A stretch of DNA of 62,964 nt. Source: Pelagibacteraceae bacterium. GTDB taxonomy: Bacteria; Pseudomonadota; Alphaproteobacteria; HIMB59. The position numbers and the translations under genes were made by a program. This document shows, in pieces, positions 50,974 through 60,235 of the stretch; within the stretch, counting starts at the first letter, position 1, and each line of letters opens with the position of its first letter. The stretch is from the NCBI GenBank assembly GCA_002705265.1, contig PAHR01000001.1:1-62964 (forward strand), read 5' to 3'. Under the pieces are notes generated by a model. It was not told the DNA's origin. It saw only the letters and a program-made list of their open reading frames with translations, and did no database searches.

Positions 50974-52728
50974 ATGTTATCAAAAGTCAAAAAAATAAAA
51001 GAAATCAGTAGCAATAAAACTAAAAAATATTTTTTCTTTTTAATTATAATGATGCTATTAGCTATGATTTTTGAAATGATAGGATTAAGCTTAATTTTTC
51101 CTTTAATTAAGCAAATTACGTCAAGTGAACCAAATTTTATTTTAATACAATTACATAATTTAAATTTAATATCTTCTCAAATTTTAAATAGCTCACCTTT
51201 TAAATTAACTCTTTTTACATCATTAATCATTTTTATAGCTTATGCGACAAAAGCAATTATTTCCTCTTTATTAGAATGGCATAAAGCAAAATTTCTTTAT
51301 AAACTACAAGAAGAAATTTCTTTAAAATTATTTTTTTCTTATATTAAAAGTGACTATAAGAGGCATTTAAAAGAAAATTCATCTAACTTAGTAAGAAATA
51401 TTGTAACTGAAAATCAACAATTTGCTGATAATGCTATTTATCCTTTATTAATATTTTTAACAGATTTACTTGTAATAATCGGCATTCTTTTAATACTAAT
51501 AATTTTTGAGCCAATTATAGTAATATCTTGTTTAATTTCAATTTTGGTAATTTCATATGTATATTTAAAGTTTACTAGAAAAAAAAATATTAAATATGGA
51601 GAGCTTAGGCAAAAGTATGAGGGTCTCAAAATTAAATTTTTTAACGAAGGTATAGGAGCTGTAAAAGAATTAAAAATTTTAGGTTCTGAAAAAGGTTTTT
51701 TTTCAAATTTTAATAGACAGAATGAAGGAATTACACATGTTGGAACTAGACAATCTTTTATTCAAGTATTTCCTCAAATTGGATTAGAGTTTATAGCTAT
51801 ATCTGGAATTGTAGCTGTGTTACTTGTTATTTCTTCAAGAAATTTAAATCTTACAGAAATTATACCTTTAATGGGGGTAATTGTAGCAGCAATTTTTCGC
51901 TTAATACCAGCTTTTTATAGAATGATTAATTGCTATGTAAGGATTAGGTTTGCTGCTCCTGTGGTAGATTTAATGCATTCAGAAATTTTGTACAAAAATG
52001 AAAAAAATAATACAAATCAAAAAGATAGATTTGAATTTAAAGATATATTATCTCTTAAAAATATTAATTATTCTTACTATAACTCTAAATATATTTTTAA
52101 AGATTTTAACTTAGATATTCCTTTAAATAAGTGGGTAGCTGTAAAAGGTGAAACAGGATCAGGAAAATCTACATTAATTGATATTATATTAGGTTTATTA
52201 AAGACTGAGTCAGGAAATATTCTCCTAAATAAAAAAGAAGTTTATATTTATGAAAATCAAAATTGGTTAAATAATTTTTCTTATGTACCTCAAAATATAT
52301 TCCTTATTGATGGAACTATTAAAGATAATATTATATTTGATTTTGATAATTCAAATTTTGATAAAAACAAACTTAATTTATCTATTGAAGTATCACAGTT
52401 AAAAGAATTCATAAATACCCTTGATTTAGGCTTAGAAACTATAGTTGGAGAAAGAGGTATAAAATTATCTGGGGGACAGAAACAGAGGATTGGAATAGCA
52501 AGAGCAATTTATAATATAAAAGAAATTATGATTATGGATGAAGCAACTAACGCCTTAGATGAAGTCACAGAAAAAAAATTATTAAAAGCACTTAAATTGA
52601 ATTTCTATGAAAATTCATTTATTTTTATTTCTCATCGTAAAGAGACCATTGATTTTTGTGACCATAAAATAGAAATTTTTAAAAAAGGTATAGGATCAGA
52701 AGCAATAGTCAGAGGAATTTCAAATTAA
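50974..52728 (+). CDS. ABC exporter, fused membrane and ATPase domains
   Basis: Walker A GETGSGKST; LSGGQKQRIGIARAI; IMIMDEATNALDE; N-terminal TM domain. Confidence 0.93.
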   Translation: MLSKVKKIKEISSNKTKKYFFFLIIMMLLAMIFEMIGLSLIFPLIKQITSSEPNFILIQLHNLNLISSQILNSSPFKLTLFTSLIIFIAYATKAIISSLLEWHKAKFLYKLQEEISLKLFFSYIKSDYKRHLKENSSNLVRNIVTENQQFADNAIYPLLIFLTDLLVIIGILLILIIFEPIIVISCLISILVISYVYLKFTRKKNIKYGELRQKYEGLKIKFFNEGIGAVKELKILGSEKGFFSNFNRQNEGITHVGTRQSFIQVFPQIGLEFIAISGIVAVLLVISSRNLNLTEIIPLMGVIVAAIFRLIPAFYRMINCYVRIRFAAPVVDLMHSEILYKNEKNNTNQKDRFEFKDILSLKNINYSYYNSKYIFKDFNLDIPLNKWVAVKGETGSGKSTLIDIILGLLKTESGNILLNKKEVYIYENQNWLNNFSYVPQNIFLIDGTIKDNIIFDFDNSNFDKNKLNLSIEVSQLKEFINTLDLGLETIVGERGIKLSGGQKQRIGIARAIYNIKEIMIMDEATNALDEVTEKKLLKALKLNFYENSFIFISHRKETIDFCDHKIEIFKKGIGSEAIVRGISN

Positions 52729-53941
52729 TAAATTTCTATACATAAGTTATGACGGTCTACATGATAATTTAGGCCACTCACAAATAATTCCTTATATAAA
52801 AATTATTAACAAAAATCTAAATAATAAATTTTATGTAATATCTTTTGAAAAAAAAAAAAATATAAATAAAACAGACGATTTATTTAAAGATTATAATATA
52901 GAATGGATTAAATTAAGTTTTACAAAAAATATTTTCCCTCTTATTAAAATATTAGATTTAATAAAATTAATTTCTAAATCAATTTACATTGTATATAAAT
53001 ATAAAATACAAATAGTTCATTGTCGCGGTCACGTTTCAGCATTATCTGGTTTAATTTGCAAATTAATATTTAAAACAAAATTTATTTTTGATTGTAGAAG
53101 TTTTTGGGTTGATGAAAGATTTGATGATGGTAAATGGAATAAAAGCAAGTATGTAAATAAAATTGCTTATTTTTTTTTTAAATATTTAGAAAAAAAATTT
53201 TTTAAAAATAGTGATCATAATATTATTCTAACAAATAAAGCAAAAGAATATTTGATATCAAATAAATCTTGTGATCCTAATTTAATTTCTGTAATACCTT
53301 GTTGTGCTGATTATGATAAATTTAATATTTCTGACTCAGATTCAATTGATAAAATTAAAAATCAATACGGCATAAATAAAAACGATATTGTTTTTGGTTA
53401 TTTTGGATCTTTATCACCCCTATATATGACAGATAAGATGATTAATTTTTTCAAAACATTTAAGAAATCTTTTAAAAATTCAAAATTTATGGTTTTTACT
53501 GACAATAATGATTTCTTTAATAGCAACATTGATTTAAAAAAATTTTTACTGGAAAAAAGCTTAATAGTTAAGACTTTAAACAAAGAGGAAATACCTAGTC
53601 ATTACAATATATGTAATTTTACTCTCAGTTTTATATCTAATAGTAAAGCGAGGATAGCTACTTCACCAACTAAAATAGCAGAATCTTTGGCTTGTGGCAT
53701 ACCCGTGATTTGTAACCAAAATATTGGAGACTTAGATAGCTTTATATCAAAATATTATGATTTTGGATTAATTAACGCTAATAATGATAATAATTTTCAT
53801 ACTGTAATTAGTAATATTCAATACATTATTTCTTTATCTAAGGATAAAATTAGAAATCTTTCAAAATTAGATTTAGATTTAAATATAGCCAAAAAAAAAT
53901 ACATTCATGTTTATAAAAGTTTAATTAATGAAAAAGACTAA
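52724..53941 (+). CDS. glycosyltransferase (GT4-like), probable ATT start; ORF track shows only the C-terminal part (53252..53941)
   Basis: Uninterrupted frame from 52724: (I)NKFLYISYDGLHDNLGHSQIIPYIKIINKNLNNKFYVISFEKKKNINKTDD...IQIVHCRGHVSALSGLICKLIFKTKFIFDCRSFWVDERFDDGKWNKSKYVNKIAYFFFKYLEKKF...; AGAGGA 7 nt before ATT; overlaps ABC stop codon. Confidence 0.85.
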   Translation: MNKFLYISYDGLHDNLGHSQIIPYIKIINKNLNNKFYVISFEKKKNINKTDDLFKDYNIEWIKLSFTKNIFPLIKILDLIKLISKSIYIVYKYKIQIVHCRGHVSALSGLICKLIFKTKFIFDCRSFWVDERFDDGKWNKSKYVNKIAYFFFKYLEKKFFKNSDHNIILTNKAKEYLISNKSCDPNLISVIPCCADYDKFNISDSDSIDKIKNQYGINKNDIVFGYFGSLSPLYMTDKMINFFKTFKKSFKNSKFMVFTDNNDFFNSNIDLKKFLLEKSLIVKTLNKEEIPSHYNICNFTLSFISNSKARIATSPTKIAESLACGIPVICNQNIGDLDSFISKYYDFGLINANNDNNFHTVISNIQYIISLSKDKIRNLSKLDLDLNIAKKKYIHVYKSLINEKD

Positions 53942-55151
53942 TGTTGTAATTTTTAATGGAGGTAGAGGTGCTTCAACTATTATTAAAAATTTAATTTCCT
54001 ATAATCATATAAACCTAACATCTATAGTAAATGCCTATGATGATGGAAAATCAACTGGTGAAATAAGAGATTTTTTTAAAATGTTAGGTCCCTCAGATAT
54101 TAGAAAAGTTCAAAAAATTATGATACCTAAAAATATTAAGGATTATAATTCATTAATTAAAATTTTTGATTATCGTTTTAAAAAAAATGTTAAAAGAAAA
54201 TTATTAATTAATGATTTAAATTCTTTTGCAAATGGATCAAAATTTATTACAAAAAATGTTACTTCAAGTAATGTTAAAATAATTAAAAATCTTCAAAAAT
54301 TTACTGGAATATTTTTAAATGAACTTTCTAAATCTGAGTCAATTAAAAGTAAATTGTTTAATTTTAATGATTGTTCTTTTATGAATTGCATATATGTGGG
54401 TGCTTATTTTTCATTTAATAAAGATCTTGAAAAAGCAATTAATCATATTTCTAAGCTTTTTAATGTGAAGGGTAAAGTATTACTTAATAGTAATGTAAAC
54501 AAAAAACTAGTAGCAATAAGAGAGGATGGAAAAGTCTTAGCAAGTGAAGCTCAAATAGTTGAACTTCGTTCAAATGTTAGATTAGAGCAAATCTATTTAT
54601 TAAATAAATATCCTAATTCTAATGATTTTAAAAACATCAATATTAAAAAGAAAAAAGAGATTTTAAATAGAAGAAGTAAAATAATTAATGCTAGTGCTCA
54701 AGTTATTAAAGCTATTAATCAAAGTAATATAATAATTTATGCTGCTGGCACCCAGCATTCATCTTTATTACCAACTTATTTTTCTAAGGGAATATCTAGC
54801 TCTATAGCAAGAAATAAAAGAGCTATGAAAATTTTTATTACTAATATTGGTGCTGATTTTGAAAATCCCTGTTATATAGCTTCTGAATACTTAAAAAATG
54901 CTTATCGTTATCTTAATCAATCAATAAAGAAAAAATATAAATATAGTGAGTTATTTAGCCAGGTATTTATTAATAATCCATCCCAAGATACAAAAAATAA
55001 TTATGTGAAATATGATAAAGATGGCTTCACTAATATTAACACAAATTTAGTTGTAAAGAAATTTGAGTTGTCAAATAAACCAGGTTTTCATAATGGCAAA
55101 AAAATTGTTGATCAAATATTTTATATGTACAAAAAATTTAAAATTTTATGA
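53928..55151 (+). CDS. YvcK/CofD-like (UPF0052) family protein
   Basis: VVIFNGGRGASTIIKNLISYNHINLTSIVNAYDDGKSTGEIRDFFKMLGPSDIRKVQ; AGTQHSSLLPTYFSKGISSSIARNKRAMKIFITNIGAD. Confidence 0.8.
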   Translation: MKKTNVVIFNGGRGASTIIKNLISYNHINLTSIVNAYDDGKSTGEIRDFFKMLGPSDIRKVQKIMIPKNIKDYNSLIKIFDYRFKKNVKRKLLINDLNSFANGSKFITKNVTSSNVKIIKNLQKFTGIFLNELSKSESIKSKLFNFNDCSFMNCIYVGAYFSFNKDLEKAINHISKLFNVKGKVLLNSNVNKKLVAIREDGKVLASEAQIVELRSNVRLEQIYLLNKYPNSNDFKNINIKKKKEILNRRSKIINASAQVIKAINQSNIIIYAAGTQHSSLLPTYFSKGISSSIARNKRAMKIFITNIGADFENPCYIASEYLKNAYRYLNQSIKKKYKYSELFSQVFINNPSQDTKNNYVKYDKDGFTNINTNLVVKKFELSNKPGFHNGKKIVDQIFYMYKKFKIL

Positions 55152-56050
55152 AAGTTTTAGCGATAATAGTAACTTTTAATAGAAAAAAATTATTAAAGAG
55201 ATGCTTAGATGCTATTCAAAATCAATCTTTACAACCTAATGAAATTCTAGTGGTAAACAATGATAGTAATGATGGAACACAAGAATTTTTAAATATAAAT
55301 AAAATTAATCATATAACTCAAAAAAATGTTGGATCTGCTGGTGGCTGGAAAACAGGAATCGACTATGCTTTAAAATTTCAATTTGACGGGGTTTGGATGA
55401 TGGATGATGATGGTTATCCTGAAAAAAATGCTTTAAAAATTCTTATTGAAAATCTTAATTCAAGTATTTCTTGTATATCTTCAGTGGTTATCAATGAAGA
55501 TGATAAAAATACTTTTACTTTTCCATACCCAATTTTAAATAATAGAAACTATCCTAAAATATTTGCTTTAAAAAGAAAAATTAAAACTTTATCCAATTTT
55601 AAGATAGAATATAAAGATAACTTTTACCCATACGCACAGTTATTTAACGGATCTTTAATTGATACTAATTTTATTAGAGAAATTGGAAATATAAATTTTA
55701 ATTATTATATATTTGGTGATGAAACAGATTTTTTTTATCGACTAAAATCTAAAGGTAAGGTTATATCAATTTTAAATTCAATTCATTATCATCCAAATGT
55801 ATCTAATAGGCCATACAACTTAATTAAAATTTATTATTATCTTAAGAATTCTATAATAATTAATAACAAATATATGGATTTTCCTATTACAAGATCTATT
55901 TTAAATATTATTGCAATTATTTTTAGAACTGCTGCAAGAAATGGAATATTTTATATAGTCAGTATTTTATTAGGGAAAAAAAAATTCTTTTTTTATAAGG
56001 CAATTATGAGAGGGTTTAAGGGCAAGTTAGCCAAAGATTTTGATGATTAA
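55148..56050 (+). CDS. glycosyltransferase family 2 (galactofuranosyl/rhamnosyltransferase-like)
   Basis: AIIVTFNRKKLLKRCLDAIQNQSLQPNEILVVNNDSNDGTQEFL; NVGSAGGWKTGIDYAL; VWMMDDDGYP. Confidence 0.88.
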   Translation: MKVLAIIVTFNRKKLLKRCLDAIQNQSLQPNEILVVNNDSNDGTQEFLNINKINHITQKNVGSAGGWKTGIDYALKFQFDGVWMMDDDGYPEKNALKILIENLNSSISCISSVVINEDDKNTFTFPYPILNNRNYPKIFALKRKIKTLSNFKIEYKDNFYPYAQLFNGSLIDTNFIREIGNINFNYYIFGDETDFFYRLKSKGKVISILNSIHYHPNVSNRPYNLIKIYYYLKNSIIINNKYMDFPITRSILNIIAIIFRTAARNGIFYIVSILLGKKKFFFYKAIMRGFKGKLAKDFDD

Positions 56051-56771
56051 ATTTAAATTATTAATTCCTGCTGCAGGGAAAGGAACTCGTTCTAAACTTA
56101 ATTATCCAAAAACATTATATCCTGTAGACGGAACACCAATTATTTTAAGAATTATTAATAATTTTTCTAATTATGATAATTATCCTTCAGTAGTAGTAAG
56201 TCCAGATGGATGCAATCAGATAAAAGATGTATTAAAACAACAAAAAATAAATTTTGAGTTGATTCTTCAAGAAGAACCAAAAGGAATGGGCAATGCTGTA
56301 TTAACTTTTAAGAAATCAAAGTTTTATAAAAATGTTGATAATATAATTTTAGTTTGGGGTGATATTCCGTTTCTTAATAAAAATACTATAGAAGATACTA
56401 TTAAAAGACATGAAGTTAATAAAAATGATTTTACTTTCCCAACTTACTTTTCTAAATCTGCTTATACTATTTTGGAAAGAGACGATCAGGGTTCAATTTT
56501 AAATGTTTTAGAAACAAGAGAAAATCCCAGCATCACATCTGTTTCGGGTGAGAGAGAAATTGGTTTTTTTATTTTCAAATCAGATCTTGTTCTAGATTTT
56601 CTTCAAAAGAACCTTGATAACAAGATAACTACTTCAACAAAAGAGCATGGATTTTTATATATAATTAAACATTTAGTTGACAAGGGATATAGGGTTGAGG
56701 GATTACCTATAGCTAAAGAAGAGGATTGTATTTCACTAAACAAAATTGAAGATTTAGATCAAAATATTTAA
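56040..56771 (+). CDS. nucleotidyltransferase (GlmU-N/MobA-like NTP transferase)
   Basis: LLIPAAGKGTRSKLNYPKTLYPVDGTPIILRIINNF; EEPKGMGNAVL; WGDIPFLN. Confidence 0.85.
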   Translation: MMIKFKLLIPAAGKGTRSKLNYPKTLYPVDGTPIILRIINNFSNYDNYPSVVVSPDGCNQIKDVLKQQKINFELILQEEPKGMGNAVLTFKKSKFYKNVDNIILVWGDIPFLNKNTIEDTIKRHEVNKNDFTFPTYFSKSAYTILERDDQGSILNVLETRENPSITSVSGEREIGFFIFKSDLVLDFLQKNLDNKITTSTKEHGFLYIIKHLVDKGYRVEGLPIAKEEDCISLNKIEDLDQNI

Positions 56772-56847
56772 AAATTAACAATTAAATTAATATAGATTTA
56801 TATATACTTTTTAATAAGTATAATTTTATATAAATATATTTGTTGAT

Positions 56848-57996
56848 ATGGAAATTTTTTTTTTAACTTTTATTGTAATAAGCTCGTTAACACTAGTAAC
56901 AAATAATAATAAATATTTACTCAATAATATTTATTTTGATTTATCTGCATGGATATTGTTGTTTTTATTTTTAATTTTTTTTATTGGTTTTCGATATGAA
57001 GTAGGTGGTGATTGGGATTCTTACATAGAAAGTTATATTGAAAATCTTAAAGGACAAAGATTAACTGCTGAGCTTTTAAGCAGAGAACCCTTTTTTAAGA
57101 CTTTAGGTATAATTGGATCTAATTATATTGGGGGAATTTATTTTATAAATACAATAAGTGCAATTATATTTACAATTAGTTTAATTTTTTTTTGTAAATC
57201 TCTTCCATATCCGTGGATTGGATTTCTAACAGCATTTCCTTATTTAGTGACGGTTGTTGCTTTAGGTTATACTAGACAAAGTATTTCAATCGGCTTATTT
57301 ATGATTACACTAGTTTTTCTTAAAAAAAATAAATTTTGGAAATATTTAATAATTAATTTTCTTGCAATTGGTTTTCATTTTTCATCATTCATAACATTGC
57401 CTTTAGTTATGGTTCAGCAAATAAAAAGAAGAAAGTTTTATTTTTTTGTAGGATTATCACTCATAGTTTTATTCTTTATTGCTATGAAAGCAGAGTTATC
57501 TGCAATGATAGAGAATTATTTAGAAATAGATTACGCGTCAAAAGGAGCTTTGATTAGACTAATAATGTTAATTATACCTACTTTGATTTTCTTCAAATTC
57601 AAAAAAAACTTTGAATATGAAAACAAAATTGAAGAATTTTGGACGTATTTAGGTTATTTATCAATTTTATTTTTTATATTATATTTTGTCTCTCCATCAT
57701 CAACCGCGGTTGATAGATTTGCCTTATTCGTAATTCCATTTCAAATGTTTGTATGGTCTCATGTTCCAAACTTATTAAGTAAAAAAAACTCCAGTGTAAT
57801 AGTATTTATTATATTTTTTATATTTTATAATTTTTCTATTCTTTGGGTATGGCTATTCCATTCTATCCATTCAAATGAATGGCTTCCATATAAAAATTAT
57901 ATTTTTGAATTATGGAAATATGATTACCATTTTTTAATTCCTAGAACATGCTTGGAGTTTGATTTCACCTGCACAGAATTTAAAATTAGAATGTAA
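56848..57996 (+). CDS. EpsG/Wzy-family polysaccharide polymerase-like membrane protein
   Basis: GFRYEVGGDWDSYIESYIE; GYTRQSISIGLFMITLVFLKKNKFWKYLIINFLAIGFHFSSFI. Confidence 0.8.
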   Translation: MEIFFLTFIVISSLTLVTNNNKYLLNNIYFDLSAWILLFLFLIFFIGFRYEVGGDWDSYIESYIENLKGQRLTAELLSREPFFKTLGIIGSNYIGGIYFINTISAIIFTISLIFFCKSLPYPWIGFLTAFPYLVTVVALGYTRQSISIGLFMITLVFLKKNKFWKYLIINFLAIGFHFSSFITLPLVMVQQIKRRKFYFFVGLSLIVLFFIAMKAELSAMIENYLEIDYASKGALIRLIMLIIPTLIFFKFKKNFEYENKIEEFWTYLGYLSILFFILYFVSPSSTAVDRFALFVIPFQMFVWSHVPNLLSKKNSSVIVFIIFFIFYNFSILWVWLFHSIHSNEWLPYKNYIFELWKYDYHFLIPRTCLEFDFTCTEFKIRM

Positions 57997-58000
57997 TTAA

Positions 58001-58783
58001 TTATTTTTTTGTTGAAAATCTTATTAAACTAATTGCAGCACCCGAAAGAAAACCTATTAATCCAAATATCAATATATTTAAAGTATAATCTGCTTCAATA
58101 TATGTAGGATCTTGTTCTCCTATAATTAAGACTTGTGATCCTCTACCACCAATCATTTTTGTTATCATGGAAGCTTTATTAAATTGATCAAATTGTTTAA
58201 ATGCATTTGTAGCCAATACATCTAACGAATACTGTAAATCTGGAGATGCATCATATTTTTCAAATATTTCTAATCTATCTTGGATTGACTGATTTTGTTT
58301 AGCAACAAGGTCATTATCAATTTTCATTTTTGAGTATTCATTAATAATTTCTATTTGAATTTCTGCTTCTTCATTAGTCTTAATACTTAATTCTTTATTT
58401 GCTTCATTTAATAATCTAGATATTTCATTTACTTCATCTTTGTTTTGATAATAAAACTTTATAGGATCTGACGCTCCTGTTGAGAAAGATTGTAAATTGA
58501 TTTTGTACTTTTTTGGTAGATAGGTATTAATAGCTTTTACAGTGACATGTTCAATACATCTATAGTTTGATCCACATATCGAGTCAACACTAAGTGGAAC
58601 AATGTCAACATAGTACTTAAAAATTACGCTATAATGTCCCTTTTGATCCTTGCTGTAGTAAAATCCAAGAATTAGTGAAGCAATAATAGCAAATATAATG
58701 ATCAATTTACCATCATATAAGATCCTAATTAACTTAATAAGATCAAGTGGTTCATTAGTTTGTTTTTTAGTTTTTTTGACCAT
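58001..58783 (-). CDS. Wzz/chain-length-determinant family protein
   Basis: EPLDLIKLIRILYDGKLIIIFAIIASLILGFYY N-terminal TM and C-terminal TM (TLNILIFGLIGFLSGAAISLIR). Confidence 0.8.
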   Translation of the reverse strand: MVKKTKKQTNEPLDLIKLIRILYDGKLIIIFAIIASLILGFYYSKDQKGHYSVIFKYYVDIVPLSVDSICGSNYRCIEHVTVKAINTYLPKKYKINLQSFSTGASDPIKFYYQNKDEVNEISRLLNEANKELSIKTNEEAEIQIEIINEYSKMKIDNDLVAKQNQSIQDRLEIFEKYDASPDLQYSLDVLATNAFKQFDQFNKASMITKMIGGRGSQVLIIGEQDPTYIEADYTLNILIFGLIGFLSGAAISLIRFSTKK

Positions 58784-58874
58784 TTGAGTCTATAATAGAT
58801 ATAGTATTAATATTTTGTATCCAAATAAATAATTTATTATGAATATATAAGTATTTATATTAGTTTTACGAAAT

Positions 58875-59762
58875 ATGAAATATTTACTTGATATATCAGA
58901 CCTAAATCAAAATGATTTTTTTGAAATTTTAGATCAAGCAGATGAATTAAATATGCAAAATGAAGCAATTTTAAGTAAAAAATCTATTGGTTTAATTTTT
59001 GAAAAATATTCAACTAGGACCCGTCTTTCCTTTCAAGTTGGAATAAGGCAATTGCAAGGAAACCCTATCGATATCAAGTTTGAAGAATTAAATTTGCAAA
59101 GAATAGAAACTTTTAATGATACTTTTAAAATTTTTGGATGCTATCTAGATGCTCTAGTATTTAGAACTGATAATCATGAGAAATTACAAAAAGCATTAGA
59201 ATGTTTTAATAAGCCAATTATAAATGCCCTATCTGATAAATCCCATCCATGTCAAATAATTTCAGATATATTTACTTTAAGGGAGCATTTTAAAAAAATT
59301 GATAATATTTCAATATGTTGGTTAGGAGACTTAAATAACGTGTTATTTAGTTTAGTCGAAGCAATGAGCTTTTTACCTAAAACTAGTTTAAATATTTTTA
59401 CTGATGAAAATTTATTTAATAATTCTAAATTTAAAAAAATTAATAAAGCTTCAAATATCAATTTTTTCTTTGATTTAGAACAAAAGATTATTAAAGAGAC
59501 TGATTGCATAATGACTGATGTTTATTCATCAATGAATGATGAAGTCAAACTTGATAAGGAAAAAATTTTAAAAAGATTTCAAATCAATGATAAAATTATG
59601 GATTATACAAAAAATGAGTGCGTCTTTATGCATTGCTTGCCTGCAAAAATTGACTCGGAAGTAACACAATCGGTTTTATCAAGTTCTAAATCTATTGTAT
59701 TGCATCAAGCTAAAAATAGACTTGTAGCTCAAAAAGGAATTTTAAAGTGGTTAGAAATTTAG
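58875..59762 (+). CDS. argF: ornithine carbamoyltransferase
   Basis: FEKYSTRTRLSFQVGIRQLQG; SHPCQIISDIFTLREHF; FMHCLPAKIDSEV. Confidence 0.93.
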   Translation: MKYLLDISDLNQNDFFEILDQADELNMQNEAILSKKSIGLIFEKYSTRTRLSFQVGIRQLQGNPIDIKFEELNLQRIETFNDTFKIFGCYLDALVFRTDNHEKLQKALECFNKPIINALSDKSHPCQIISDIFTLREHFKKIDNISICWLGDLNNVLFSLVEAMSFLPKTSLNIFTDENLFNNSKFKKINKASNINFFFDLEQKIIKETDCIMTDVYSSMNDEVKLDKEKILKRFQINDKIMDYTKNECVFMHCLPAKIDSEVTQSVLSSSKSIVLHQAKNRLVAQKGILKWLEI

Positions 59763-60235
59763 CTATTATTCTTATTCCCTTCGTTTTAATAAGCTGTGAA
59801 ACAACTTCATCAATTGACAAGTATCATTCCTCAGTTAAACAAGTTTTTATAGATGTAGTTAAAAAAGATATTTTTGAAGATAAATTAGCTATAAGAGGTA
59901 AATATTCAAATAAAGCAAAAAAATTATTTAAAAATTGGCTTGAAACGGGTATTAAAACTAATGGATTTGATGGAGAAGTGGATATTCATTTATTATCTAT
60001 AATTTCTGAAGAAATATTAATAGACAATGGAGTTAGAATAAATATTGACGCTAAAATTGAATTATTAATCTCCAAGTCGGCTCTCGATAGTAAAAGATTA
60101 ATTGAGCTCAATGGTAGTGAGTTTGGGGAACTAACTGGTCAGTTTTCAATAAATGATAAATCAGTATTAGCTGAAAATATCATTAAAAAACTAATTGAAA
60201 GGTTTAGTAATAAGTTATCTTCTGAAGTGAATTAA
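59747..60235 (+). CDS. small predicted lipoprotein
   Basis: Signal peptide with lipobox: MVRNLAIILIPFVLISCETTS. Confidence 0.7.
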   Translation: MVRNLAIILIPFVLISCETTSSIDKYHSSVKQVFIDVVKKDIFEDKLAIRGKYSNKAKKLFKNWLETGIKTNGFDGEVDIHLLSIISEEILIDNGVRINIDAKIELLISKSALDSKRLIELNGSEFGELTGQFSINDKSVLAENIIKKLIERFSNKLSSEVN

